A stretch of DNA of 36,705 nucleotides from an uncultured Saprospiraceae bacterium (GTDB lineage: Bacteria; Bacteroidota; Bacteroidia; Chitinophagales; Saprospiraceae), in contig CAJQQY010000468.1 in assembly GCA_905480595.1 (NCBI GenBank), forward strand, positions 1 to 36,705, in the 5' to 3' direction. A program made the translations under genes and the position numbers. The notes beneath the pieces were generated by a model. The model worked only from the letters and a program-made list of their open reading frames with translations. It searched no databases and was not told the origin of the DNA. Positions 7,915 through 16,584 of the stretch are shown piece after piece (positions within the stretch are counted from its first letter, which is position 1; each line of letters opens with the position of its first letter).

Positions 7915-8766
7915 ATGAAAAAAGACGAGGATATCAAAAAAATAAAGGAGCTTATCCAAAAAGATGAGATAGAAAAAGCTTTAAATAGTTTAGATGGCTT
8001 ATTTCAAGACAATGATTCTCTAAAAGAAATCTTATTTCAAAAGGGTCGCTTTTCCAATCTATTGAGAAGTGACAGGTTAGGTGTTGTTTCACCCAATGAA
8101 GCAAATTTGGAAAGAAATAAGATAAGGAAATCAGTAATTGATTTAATAACGGAATGGGAAAATAATCGAATTCCTAAGTCTAACCAAGATAAATTGAAAG
8201 ATTTTTTTAATCAAAATAAAATCTTCGCTTTTAGATTTTTTCTAATCGCTACTTTAATTGTTGTTGGTTTTTTCATGACCAATAATTATTTAAAAACCAA
8301 CATTGATAAAAGTAAATATGTACAACTTGGAAATGAGAAATATAACGCAGAAGAATGGAAAGATGCTATATTTTATTATGATGCTCTCGCTGAAGCAGAG
8401 CCTCAAAATATTTACTTTTTAGAACGAAAAGGATACTGCAATTATGGTTTAAAAAGGTACAAACAAGCATTAATTGATTTTAATAAAGCAATAAGTATTG
8501 CCCAAATTGAGAAATTTCCACAACTTCTGTTTTACAGAGGAAACACAAATTACAGATTAGAAGCTTATGATTCTGCGATAGCTGATTTTAATAAACTTTT
8601 GGAAATTCAGCCGAAACATCTTAATGCCACAAATCAAAGAGGGTTATCCTACATAGGGCTCGAAAAAAAAGATGAAGCTTGTAATGACTTTGAAAGAGTT
8701 TATAAGTTCGGAGTTCCAAAACTTAAAAGTTTAGCAAAAAGAAATATTGATAAATACTGTAAATAA
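7915..8766 (+). CDS. EAD11-like domain, transmembrane helix and TPR repeats
   Basis: 283 residues in three parts. Residues 1-83 match the pattern of effector-associated domain 11 (EAD11): an Ile-Lys-Glu-Leu-Ile helix, EKALNSL, then FQKGRFSNLLRSDRLGVVS, then ANLERNKIRKSVIDLI. EADs are small adaptor domains that recruit partner effectors in predicted bacterial immune and conflict systems. A single membrane helix follows (about 104-123), then three to four TPR-like units (about 134-275; YAEEWKDAIFYYDALAEAEPQN-like pattern). With no signal peptide, the EAD end is probably cytoplasmic and the TPRs periplasmic. No second EAD11 protein is seen in the window. EAD11 is a pattern-based call. Confidence 0.75.
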   Translation: MKKDEDIKKIKELIQKDEIEKALNSLDGLFQDNDSLKEILFQKGRFSNLLRSDRLGVVSPNEANLERNKIRKSVIDLITEWENNRIPKSNQDKLKDFFNQNKIFAFRFFLIATLIVVGFFMTNNYLKTNIDKSKYVQLGNEKYNAEEWKDAIFYYDALAEAEPQNIYFLERKGYCNYGLKRYKQALIDFNKAISIAQIEKFPQLLFYRGNTNYRLEAYDSAIADFNKLLEIQPKHLNATNQRGLSYIGLEKKDEACNDFERVYKFGVPKLKSLAKRNIDKYCK

Positions 8767-8917
8767 AAAAGCGAAAAGCAAACAATGGGTAGCTGTTAAA
8801 TTATGAAAACTTCTTGATCATTTTTTTAAAGACAAATTTTATTTTAATAACAATGTAATTACAAACCATAAAAATTAGTAATTTCAAAATTTATAACCTG
8901 CATTAATCTAAAAATAA

Positions 8918-9742
8918 ATGCCTATAATTATTTGTCCTAATTGTAAATCATTACTTCATCAAGTTGAGAAAACACTTAGGTGCCAAAATGGGCATTCGTT
9001 TGATTTCTCAAAAGAGGGGTATGTCAATTTATTATTAGCCAATCAAAAGAAAACTAATAACCCAGGAGATAATAAAAAAATGCTTAATGCTAGAGAGGCA
9101 TTTCTGTCTACAGGACATTATAATTTTCTATTTGAAAATATTGAGTCAACTATCAATTCATTTGACTTATTCTCTAAAGCTAACGGTGAAAATATTCATC
9201 TTTTAGATTTGGGTTGTGGAACAGGATTTTATACCCGAAATTTATTTAAACAGAACAGTTTAAAAAAGATAGGAATTGATATTTCTAAAATAGGAATTGC
9301 CAAAGCATCAGTCAAGGATAAAGATTCAACCTACATCGTAGGTTCTGCTTTTAATTTACCAATAGAAGATAATTCAATTGATCTCCTTATCAATATTTTT
9401 GCTCCTATTCATCTGGAGGAACTTAAACGTGTGATAAAACCTGGTGGATACTTTGTAAAAGTAATTCCCACAGGAGATCATATGAAGGAAGTCGCTGAAC
9501 TAGTTTACGAAGAATTTATTCCTCATCAATCCTCCATTAAGGAAGAGATTGAATCTGACTCAATGTTTCAAATTTGTAAAGTTAAAAACTTAAAGAAAAC
9601 CATTTTCTTATCTGAACAAGATATACTCAATTTTATATCCATGACTCCATATCTATATAAATTTAAAGAGGAGCAACTTGAGGTATTGAAGGAACTGTCT
9701 GTAACTATTTCATTTGAAATAATCTTTAGTAAGTATGGTTGA
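8918..9742 (+). CDS. rlmA: 23S rRNA (guanine-N1)-methyltransferase RlmA family
   Basis: 274 residues. The N-terminal zinc finger typical of RlmA is intact (CPNC at 7-10, then CQNGH near 22-26), followed by the family signature FDFSKEGYVNLL, NNPGDNKKMLNARE and FLSTGHY (about 28-75). The SAM domain has LLDLGCGTGFYT near 97 and IGIDISK near 118. Family enzymes methylate N1 of G745 or G748 in 23S rRNA helix 35, which affects ribosome function and sensitivity to some exit-tunnel drugs. Its position next to an EAD11 protein and gene relics suggests an accessory copy, though nothing in the sequence itself is broken. Confidence 0.85.
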   Translation: MPIIICPNCKSLLHQVEKTLRCQNGHSFDFSKEGYVNLLLANQKKTNNPGDNKKMLNAREAFLSTGHYNFLFENIESTINSFDLFSKANGENIHLLDLGCGTGFYTRNLFKQNSLKKIGIDISKIGIAKASVKDKDSTYIVGSAFNLPIEDNSIDLLINIFAPIHLEELKRVIKPGGYFVKVIPTGDHMKEVAELVYEEFIPHQSSIKEEIESDSMFQICKVKNLKKTIFLSEQDILNFISMTPYLYKFKEEQLEVLKELSVTISFEIIFSKYG

Positions 9743-9841
9743 GTTAATTAATCATTTGTGGATTTGTAAGTAGGTATCAATTAATCTCTATTAATTTCAA
9801 ATAAGGGAAAGACTTATATCTGAGTTTTGCTAATAATATTC

Positions 9842-10063
9842 CTACTCCCGATAACTGATCGTATCATTCCGATAAATATGATTCCCCTCAGACTTTGATC
9901 CTCGATGAACTTGTATTAATTTTCCTTCTTCTTCAAAAAACTCTTTACTTTCATAAAAGAATTAAGGCTTTTTGACATTCCCTGCTCGTTTGGTATGTTT
10001 GATTGTTTTTACGCCAGGTTGCTTTTCAAAAAAAAGTTTGTGAATTGCCACGAAATGCGAAAA
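9842..10063 (-). pseudogene. decayed reading frame, family unknown
   Basis: The minus strand of this 408-base gap carries a 74-codon frame with one internal TAA (9964-9962). Before the stop it reads FVAIHKLFFEKQPGV and then TIKHTKRAGNVKKP. After it come FFYESKEFFEEEGK and LIQVHRGSKSEG, ending NDTISYRE before TAG. The charged, soluble-protein composition is unlike random AT-rich sequence. No start codon and no recognised family. Probably the 3' end of an inactivated gene. Confidence 0.45.
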
Positions 10064-10109
10064 TCAAAAAAATGTTATTAAAAAAAATATTTCATCTTTG
10101 AAAATTAAA

Positions 10110-10151
10110 AAAGAAAAGGACTGAAGATTAATATCTTCAGTCCTTTTCTTT
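10110..10151 (-). terminator. intrinsic terminator after the M28 peptidase operon
   Basis: Near-perfect long arms (AAAGAAAAGGACTGAAGA and its complement) around TTAATA, starting at the stop codon of the small membrane protein, with A/T tracts on both sides. It ends the minus-strand transcript and would also stop readthrough from the plus strand. Confidence 0.85.
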
Positions 10152-10330
10152 TACATAAATCTAAATAATTGAAGTATTCCAAAAATAAAAAGAAGTGGCA
10201 AAAGCAGATTAAACATCTTTTTATATTTCGAAACCCATTCCATCATTTTAGGATTTGTGATTAGAGAATAATTTATTCTCCAATATAAATACGAGCTAAA
10301 AAAGATTGGAAAAAGTCCTTCGTAATTCAT
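10151..10330 (-). CDS. small membrane protein, function unknown
   Basis: 59 residues from the ATG at 10330; the preceding TTG is in frame but less likely. There is a hydrophobic N-terminal stretch (LFPIFFSSYLYW), a charged middle (NPKMMEWVSKYKKM) and a C-terminal membrane helix (FNLLLPLLFIFGILQLFRF). It starts 10 bases after the M28 peptidase stop codon and is followed immediately by a strong terminator, which supports a real gene co-transcribed with the peptidase. No family recognised. Confidence 0.6.
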   Translation of the reverse strand: MNYEGLFPIFFSSYLYWRINYSLITNPKMMEWVSKYKKMFNLLLPLLFIFGILQLFRFM

Positions 10331-10340
10331 CAATTAATAT

Positions 10341-11594
10341 TTAATCAAAAGTAACTTTCAAGGTCTTCTCCTTCTTCTTCTTCCCTCTCAATACCACAAC
10401 GTCAGCTGAATCTCCTTTTTTATATTTAGCTAAACCTTCCATGTATTTGTAGATATCAACTACATCTATATCTCCTATTTTCATAATGATATCACCATCT
10501 TTCAATCCTCCCTTATCTCCAACTCTACCTTTTATAACACTATCTACACGCATTCCTTTTCCTGTATAAACGTAGTCGGGCATCACACCTAAAGTCACTT
10601 TAAAAGCTGCTGCCTTTTTCTCTGAAGAGTCTTTAGTTTTGGTAAATGCTAACTTCTTTCCTTCTGCTTGCTCAATCAAACTAATCATAAAATCAGACAC
10701 GGTAACGATTCCTTCAAAGTTTACAATCTCGGAATCATCTGATGGCTTATGATAGTGAGAATGTTGTCCTGTGAAAAAATGTAACACAGGAATATCCTTC
10801 AAATAAAATGAAGTATGATCACTTGGCCCAACTCCAGATTCACTTCCTTTGATGTCAAGACCTTGTGCATTCTTTCTTTCCAAAATAGGTTTCCACGCCG
10901 GAGATGTCCCTGTTCCTTGAACCGCTAAAACATTCTCCTCATTCAACATGCCAACCATATCCATATTAAACATGTAATTGATACTCTTAATATCGATCGT
11001 CGGATTTGCTGCAAAATACTTTGAACCAAATAATCCTTTTTCTTCTCCAGAAAAAGCGATGAACATATAATTATTAGATTTTAAATTTGAGTTTTTCAAG
11101 TACTCTGCAATCCGAAACATTGCTGCAATTCCACTTGCATTGTCATCAGCTCCGTTGTGAATTTCTGGTTCGCCAGCATGCAATGAACCACTTCCACCCA
11201 TTCCTAAATGATCATAGTGACCACCGATGACTACAGTATTTTCAGCTCCGTTGTCAAGGAATCCAATGACATTTTTTCCTTTACCTTCAACCCTTCCTCT
11301 ATCCGTTGCATGTGGATTGGTATTTTCAAAAAATGGAAATTCTTGAAACCACGTTCGGTTTTCACCATGTGGTTTTAATCCTATATTTTGAAAACGATGA
11401 ACGATATAGTCAGCTGCTCTTTCTTCGCCAATGGTACCTGTTCCTCGACCTTGAAGATAATCAGAAGCAAGATAGACTACATCAATCTTTACTTGTTGTA
11501 AAATTTCTGCAGGTGCAGTTGGAGCCATTTTTCCTTCTTGCGCAAAAGTGAAAAAACTCAATAAAATAAATCCTAAGGTTAAAATATTCTTCAT
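10341..11594 (-). CDS. exported M28 family metallopeptidase with C-terminal PDZ domain
   Basis: 417 residues from the ATG at 11594, which gives a clean signal peptide (MKNILTLGFILLSFFTFAQ). An in-frame ATG at 11621 would add nine residues. The M28 di-zinc ligands are in order: His in GGHYDHLG, bridging Asp in NGADDNASG, catalytic/ligand Glu pair in FSGEEKGLFGS, Asp in FNMDMVGM, and the final His in the QHSHYHKPSDD region. A PDZ-like domain (TLGVMPDYVYTGKGMRVD..GLKDGDIIMKI) occupies about the last 90 residues. Expected role: periplasmic or surface aminopeptidase. It lies 58 bases after glnS and is coupled to the small membrane protein downstream. Confidence 0.9.
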   Translation of the reverse strand: MKNILTLGFILLSFFTFAQEGKMAPTAPAEILQQVKIDVVYLASDYLQGRGTGTIGEERAADYIVHRFQNIGLKPHGENRTWFQEFPFFENTNPHATDRGRVEGKGKNVIGFLDNGAENTVVIGGHYDHLGMGGSGSLHAGEPEIHNGADDNASGIAAMFRIAEYLKNSNLKSNNYMFIAFSGEEKGLFGSKYFAANPTIDIKSINYMFNMDMVGMLNEENVLAVQGTGTSPAWKPILERKNAQGLDIKGSESGVGPSDHTSFYLKDIPVLHFFTGQHSHYHKPSDDSEIVNFEGIVTVSDFMISLIEQAEGKKLAFTKTKDSSEKKAAAFKVTLGVMPDYVYTGKGMRVDSVIKGRVGDKGGLKDGDIIMKIGDIDVVDIYKYMEGLAKYKKGDSADVVVLRGKKKKEKTLKVTFD

Positions 11595-11652
11595 AATATA
11601 ATTGTTTATTTTTCCTTTCATGGTGGTCTAACTTAGCTGACTACCACTAGTA

Positions 11653-13350
11653 CTATTTTTTTTGATTAGATCTTTGATTCTGATTATTTTTTGGTTTCCA
11701 AGAACTCTTTAATCCAACCGTTTTATTAAATATTAATTTATCTTCTGTGGATTCTTGATCCAAACAGAAATATCCTTTTCTCATAAATTGAAAACGATCT
11801 CCTGGCTTAGCAAATTGTAAACTTGGTTCAACAAATACGTTATCCAAAACTTTCAATGAATCATGATTGAAAAATTCCATAAAGTCTTTTTCTTCATCAG
11901 CCAATGGAGATTCTACTGTAAATAATTTATCATAATCTCTCACTTCAACTTTTATTGCATGCTCAATTGACACCCAATGTAAAACTCCTTTTGCTTTGAT
12001 ACCAGACGTATCGGAACCAGATCTAGAATCTGGATAATATTTTACGTGAACCTCTGTTACATTTCCTTCTTCATCCTTCAAATGATTTTCATAAGAGACG
12101 ATAAAACCATTTTTTAACCGAACCGTTTTACCAGGTCCAAGTCGGAAGAATTTCTTTGGGGCATCTTCCATAAAATCTTCTTGCTCGATGTAAAGCTCTC
12201 TGGTAAAAGGAACTATTCTAGTTCCACTATTTTCATCTTCTGGATTATTGTCCGCTCGCATCTCTTCTACTTTTCCTTCTGGAAAATTCGTGATAACCAT
12301 TTTTAATGGATTTAGAACACCCATCACCCTCGTTGCCGTTTTATTCAATTCATCTCGAACACAACTTTCTAGAAGATCCAATTCAATGGTGTTTTCTCTT
12401 TTGGCCACTCCTACTTTGTTGACAAAAGTAATCAAAGCCGCTGCAGGGTAACCTCTTCGTCTCATTCCTGCAACAGTTGGCATTCTAGGATCATCCCAAC
12501 CAGTTACAAAATTCTCTTCCACCAACTTTAACAACTTTCGCTTACTCGTAATCATGTGAGCCACATTCATTCGAGCAAATTCAATTTGGCGAGAAGGAAA
12601 TATTTCTAATTTCTCAATCAACCAATTATACAAATCTCGGTGATGTCTAAACTCTAAAGAACACAGCGAGTATGTAATATTTTCAATTGAATCAGATTGT
12701 CCATGTGCAAAATCATACAATGGATAAATGCACCACTTGTCACCTGTTCGATGATGAGTCGCTGTTTTTACTCGATAAAGATTTGGGTCACGCATCAATA
12801 AATTTGGATGAGCCATATCTATTTTTGCTCGTAATACCATACTTCCATCAGGATGAACGCCATTTTTCATTTCTTCAAAAAGCCGTAAATTCTCCTCTAC
12901 ACTTCGATCTCGATGAGGGCTATTTTTTCCTGGTGTATTAGGATCACCTTTCATTGAAGCTATTTCATCAGGGGTTGAATCATCCACATAAGCTAATCCT
13001 TTGTTAATTAAATCTACTGCAAATGCATACAACTGATCAAAATAATCAGAGGCGAAATATTCTCGATCTTCCCAATCGTAACCTAACCATTTGATGTCAC
13101 TTTTGATATTATCGACATACAAAGTTTTTTCAGTAATCGGATTCGTATCATCAAAACGAAGGTTGGTTTTCCCTCCATATTTTTTTGCCGTTTCAAAATT
13201 GATCGCAATAGCTTTCACATGACCAATATGCAAGAAGCCATTTGGTTCAGGAGGAAAACGTGTATGTACTGTTATATTTTTTTTCGTTTCCAAATCATCT
13301 TGTATGATTTGTTCAATAAAATTTAGGGATTCTTTAGCTGCTTCGCTCAT
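11653..13350 (-). CDS. glnS: glutaminyl-tRNA synthetase
   Basis: 565 residues, the usual length for class Ic GlnRS, which charges tRNA-Gln with glutamine using ATP. The HIGH motif is in PPEPNGFLHIGHVKAI (about residues 33-48), the KMSKS-like loop is MITSKRKLLKLV near 270, and the two C-terminal anticodon-binding beta-barrels follow (about 340-545). The C-terminal tail is short and basic (KPKNNQNQRSNQKK). It follows argS by 116 bases on the same strand, with a hairpin 16 bases upstream of the start codon. Having GlnRS implies direct glutaminylation. Confidence 0.97.
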   Translation of the reverse strand: MSEAAKESLNFIEQIIQDDLETKKNITVHTRFPPEPNGFLHIGHVKAIAINFETAKKYGGKTNLRFDDTNPITEKTLYVDNIKSDIKWLGYDWEDREYFASDYFDQLYAFAVDLINKGLAYVDDSTPDEIASMKGDPNTPGKNSPHRDRSVEENLRLFEEMKNGVHPDGSMVLRAKIDMAHPNLLMRDPNLYRVKTATHHRTGDKWCIYPLYDFAHGQSDSIENITYSLCSLEFRHHRDLYNWLIEKLEIFPSRQIEFARMNVAHMITSKRKLLKLVEENFVTGWDDPRMPTVAGMRRRGYPAAALITFVNKVGVAKRENTIELDLLESCVRDELNKTATRVMGVLNPLKMVITNFPEGKVEEMRADNNPEDENSGTRIVPFTRELYIEQEDFMEDAPKKFFRLGPGKTVRLKNGFIVSYENHLKDEEGNVTEVHVKYYPDSRSGSDTSGIKAKGVLHWVSIEHAIKVEVRDYDKLFTVESPLADEEKDFMEFFNHDSLKVLDNVFVEPSLQFAKPGDRFQFMRKGYFCLDQESTEDKLIFNKTVGLKSSWKPKNNQNQRSNQKK

Positions 13351-13365
13351 GCTATTTTATTATAA

Positions 13366-13385
13366 GTCGGTTTTCCAAAACCGGT
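13366..13385. other. hairpin in the glnS leader
   Basis: GTCGGTTTTCCAAAACCGGT, arms CGGTTTT/AAAACCG around a tiny loop, 16 bases upstream of the glnS ATG. It resembles the hairpin at 13446 in form and sequence. It could be a leader structure or a small palindromic repeat. Confidence 0.45.
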
Positions 13386-13445
13386 TGTTAATTATTATTT
13401 CTGAATACTTCTTATCAAATTTTTCTGTAAAATTAATTATCCGAT

Positions 13446-13467
13446 AATCGGCTTTGGAAAGCCGATT
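13446..13467 (-). terminator. hairpin at the argS stop codon
   Basis: AATCGGCTTT and AAAGCCGATT arms, starting at the argS stop codon. The downstream tail on the minus strand is only moderately T-rich, so termination may be partial and glnS could be reached by readthrough. Confidence 0.45.
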
Positions 13468-15308
13468 TACATTCTCTCAGGCATTTCGATGCCTAATAAT
13501 TCCATTCCAAACTTCAACACTTTACCAGTTACTTCACATAATCTAATTCTAAATGCTTTTGCCTCTTCCGACTCCGCATTAATAATTCTATGATCGTGAT
13601 TAAATCTATGATAAGTCTTCGCCATATCATAGCAGTAAGCTGCCAAAAATGAAGGATCAAATTGATCCGCAGACATTTTAACCACTTCATCTAATCTGTA
13701 TATTTGACCTATCAGTTCTTTTTCAGTTGGGCCAAGATCAGTATATTTTGAAGCAATCGAAGTATCCACATCTCCTGCCTTTTTTAAAACAGATTGAATT
13801 CTAACAAAAGCATATTGAATGTATGGTCCAGTATTTCCTTGCAAGTCTACCGACTCTTCAGGATTGAAAATCATTCTCTTCTTTGCATTGACTTTGATTA
13901 TAAAAAATTTCAAAGCAGCTAAACCAATTTTTCTATAAATGTCATCTTTAGTAGCTTCATCTAATCCTTCTAATCCACCTTTCTCAATGGCATTTGCTCT
14001 TGCTGCTTCAATGACTTCTTTCATCAAATCATCCGCATCGACAATCGTTCCTTCTCTCGATTTCATTTTTCCAGTCGTCAAATCAATCATCCCATAACTC
14101 AAATGAAATAATCCATCTGCGTAGGATGCGCCCATTCTTTTCATTATTTCAAACAAAACCTTGAAGTGATAATTTTGCTCATCGGCAACTACATAGACCA
14201 TTTTTTTAGCACCATAATCTTGAAACCTCTTTTCAACTGTTCCAATATCTTGGGTTATATAAACGGAAGTCCCATCACTTCTCAAAACCAACTTATGATC
14301 CATCTTGGCATCTTCTAAATCTATCCAAACTGACCCATCTTCCTTTTTATAAAAAACTTCCTTGGACAATCCATCATCAATGATATCTTTTCCTAAAAGG
14401 TAAGTATCAGATTCAAAATATAAATTATCAAACTCAACGCCCAAGTTTTTATAAGTAGTATCGAAACCTTTGTAAACCCAACCATTCATTTTTGTCCAAA
14501 GGTTTCTAACCTCTTCGTCATTGTCTTCCCATTTTAATAACATTGCTTTTGCATCCGCACCAATTTGGGAATGTTCATTAAAATAAGTGTTTTTAAAACC
14601 TTTGAAAAAAGTAGCTTCGTCTTGCTCCTTTTTCTTCTGTGTGGAAAAAGTAAATTGACCATTGATCGCTTTTTGCCAGGCTTGATATTCTGCTTGAAAT
14701 AATTTTTCAAACTCAACATACCATTTTCCAACATAGTGATCACTTTTAATTCCTGCTGCTTCTGGAGTTTCGCCTTTTCCTAACATCTGCCAAGCCAGCA
14801 TACTTTTGCAAATGGCTATTCCTCTATCATTAACAATCTGGACTTTATTAACTTCATAACCTAGCGCTTCATAAATTTTTGAAGAAGACCAACCCAATAA
14901 AATATTTCTAACATGCCCTAGGTGAAGTGGCTTGTTGGTATTTGGAGACGAAAATTCAATCATGATTTTCTCTCCATGGAAAGGTTTCTTGTATGTTTCC
15001 TTTGAAGCCATCTCAGCAAGATATTGATTCCAATAACTATCACTTACTTCCAAATTTAGAAATCCTTTGATGACATTAAATTTTGTCAAGTCATCATATT
15101 TTTCCACTAAAAAATTTCCTAAATCTTCTGCGATTTGTTCTGGCTTTTTGCGAGCAACTTTGGTGTAAGGAAAAACGACTACTGAATAATCACCATCAAA
15201 TTCTTTACGGGTCACATTCATATTGACATCGCCAGCATTGATCTCATGATCGTATAATTCTTTGACTGCGAGAGCAGTCCCTTCTTTGATAATTTCTGTG
15301 ATACTCAT
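13467..15308 (-). CDS. argS: arginyl-tRNA synthetase
   Basis: 613 residues. The N-terminal Add-1 tRNA-D-loop domain (about 1-95) is followed by the catalytic core with the HIGH motif in SSPNTNKPLHLGHVRNILLG (about 119-138), a KMSKS-like loop in GKMKSREGTIVDADDL near 410, and the DALR anticodon-binding domain at the C-terminus (RFNHDHRII..LCEVTGKVLKFGMELLGIEMPERM). Attaches arginine to tRNA-Arg in the cytoplasm. Insertion-like charged segments near 200-260 are common in Bacteroidota ArgRS. Probably transcribed ahead of glnS. Confidence 0.97.
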   Translation of the reverse strand: MSITEIIKEGTALAVKELYDHEINAGDVNMNVTRKEFDGDYSVVVFPYTKVARKKPEQIAEDLGNFLVEKYDDLTKFNVIKGFLNLEVSDSYWNQYLAEMASKETYKKPFHGEKIMIEFSSPNTNKPLHLGHVRNILLGWSSSKIYEALGYEVNKVQIVNDRGIAICKSMLAWQMLGKGETPEAAGIKSDHYVGKWYVEFEKLFQAEYQAWQKAINGQFTFSTQKKKEQDEATFFKGFKNTYFNEHSQIGADAKAMLLKWEDNDEEVRNLWTKMNGWVYKGFDTTYKNLGVEFDNLYFESDTYLLGKDIIDDGLSKEVFYKKEDGSVWIDLEDAKMDHKLVLRSDGTSVYITQDIGTVEKRFQDYGAKKMVYVVADEQNYHFKVLFEIMKRMGASYADGLFHLSYGMIDLTTGKMKSREGTIVDADDLMKEVIEAARANAIEKGGLEGLDEATKDDIYRKIGLAALKFFIIKVNAKKRMIFNPEESVDLQGNTGPYIQYAFVRIQSVLKKAGDVDTSIASKYTDLGPTEKELIGQIYRLDEVVKMSADQFDPSFLAAYCYDMAKTYHRFNHDHRIINAESEEAKAFRIRLCEVTGKVLKFGMELLGIEMPERM

Positions 15309-15400
15309 TAATCGTCTTTTATAATTTTAGGAATGAGAACTAAACCATTTTAGTCGATGTTTAGTTTCCTAATTTATCAGTATTTTTTCTCCAGTTTATT

Positions 15401-15428
15401 AAAAAATAAAAGGCGAATAAATCCGCCT
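15401..15428 (-). terminator. intrinsic terminator after the secreted 144-residue protein gene
   Basis: On the minus strand, AGGCGGATTTATTCGCCT folds with a short loop and is followed by TTTATTTTTT. It sits 39 bases beyond the stop codon at 15467 and separates that gene from argS. Confidence 0.75.
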
Positions 15429-15466
15429 ATTTCTGTTCACAAAAGTAATTTTTTTCAATTAGATTG

Positions 15467-15901
15467 TTAAGCTCTTGGAACCTGTTTTTTCAAAAATACT
15501 TTACCTGGGATACAAGTACTAAAGGAGGTTTTTCCTTGCCAAAATCCCTCAAGGTTTGGAATTCCATTTTTCATCTTAAATACTAATTGATATTGTTTCA
15601 GACACCACTCCATCCCATCATTGACTTTGTTTTCTAAAATCTCGCTATCCTTTAATTCAAGGTAAATTTCATTATTCAATTCCCCCGAAATATCAAACGA
15701 AGCATAAATCTCATCGACATAAACATAAGAACGACCTTTGATCTTATTCCCCTTTTGAGTGATGTAAATTTCAAAAGTATAATCTGGAGCAAATCCACCT
15801 TCTTCCTGAGTGATTTTCCCTAACCACAAACCAGTTAAGTTCTCTTGCCCAAAGGAGCAAAAACTCATAAAAAGTAAGACAATCCAAATTATTTTTCTCA
15901 T
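15467..15901 (-). CDS. secreted protein of unknown function
   Basis: 144 residues from the ATG at 15901, which gives the signal peptide MRKIIWIVLLFMSFCSFGQ. The mature part is beta-rich with two similar turns: LTGLWLGKITQEEGG near the start and LEGFWQGKTSFSTC near the end. This Gly-x-Trp-x-Gly pattern is seen in many small exported Bacteroidota proteins of lipocalin-like appearance. It has its own terminator and is probably monocistronic. No function can be assigned. Confidence 0.65.
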   Translation of the reverse strand: MRKIIWIVLLFMSFCSFGQENLTGLWLGKITQEEGGFAPDYTFEIYITQKGNKIKGRSYVYVDEIYASFDISGELNNEIYLELKDSEILENKVNDGMEWCLKQYQLVFKMKNGIPNLEGFWQGKTSFSTCIPGKVFLKKQVPRA

Positions 15902-16047
15902 ATAAAATAGCATTGTTATGATCAGACTACAAAAATAGTAAATTTTTAAGTGGAATAAGGTCTTAAGAAACAGGGATTAACCCAGTCTTAACAGGAAGGA
16001 CAAGAAAAAATTGCTCTAGTTGATTTTATAGGGTTATTAAGTGCGAT

Positions 16048-16584
16048 TTATCGGAAAAAACTAAAAATAGTTCCTCCATATTTTCGTTCATCAAAGAAGT
16101 GTTCATGGCTATTAAAATCATGAATTGCATTATGTTCGACAACTGCCCACCCTTCTTCATTTAATAATTCATGCTTAAAAATAAGATCTGGAAGATCAGC
16201 CAAGCGAGGTAAAGGATAGGGTGGCCCACAAAAGATATAATCAAACTTTAGATTAGTAGTTTCAATAAACTTAAAAACATCACCTCGGATAATATTTATT
16301 TTGTCTTCAATATCGAGCGTTTTAGCTGTTTGTTTGACAAAAGAAACACACCCTCCAAATTTATCGACATAAGTTACATCGTTGCAACCTCTTGAAATAA
16401 ATTCATAACTATGGTTACCTGTACCTCCAAAAAGGTCAAGCACTTTCATCCCATCAAAATCCCAAGTGTTATTGAGTATATTAAACAATGCTTCTTTGGA
16501 AAAATCTGTGGTTGGACGAGTCGGCCAATTTTTCGCTGGAGGATTAAATTTCCGTCCTTTAAATTTCCCGCCTACTATTCGCAT
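16048..16584 (-). CDS. rsmD: 16S rRNA (guanine966-N2)-methyltransferase
   Basis: 178 residues. The RsmD signature MRIVGGKFKGRKFNPP..TRPTTDFSKEALFNIL occupies the first 40 residues. SAM motif I is VLDLFGGTGNHSYEF (about 48-62), and the catalytic motif IV is FCGPPYPLP near 119, where most RsmD proteins have AspProProPhe/Tyr; here Cys-Gly precedes Pro-Pro-Tyr. The enzyme methylates N2 of G966 of 16S rRNA. Its start overlaps the end of the DUF3822 gene by 10 bases, so the two are translationally coupled. Confidence 0.9.
   Translation of the reverse strand: MRIVGGKFKGRKFNPPAKNWPTRPTTDFSKEALFNILNNTWDFDGMKVLDLFGGTGNHSYEFISRGCNDVTYVDKFGGCVSFVKQTAKTLDIEDKINIIRGDVFKFIETTNLKFDYIFCGPPYPLPRLADLPDLIFKHELLNEEGWAVVEHNAIHDFNSHEHFFDERKYGGTIFSFFR

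Noticed and set aside
11306-11551. 81-codon plus-strand frame
   Set aside because: Lies wholly inside the M28 peptidase gene on the other strand; a shadow.
12687-12941. 84-codon plus-strand frame
   Set aside because: Antisense to glnS; a shadow.
14534-14743. 69-codon minus-strand frame
   Set aside because: Lies in another frame of argS, whose own frame is intact across it.
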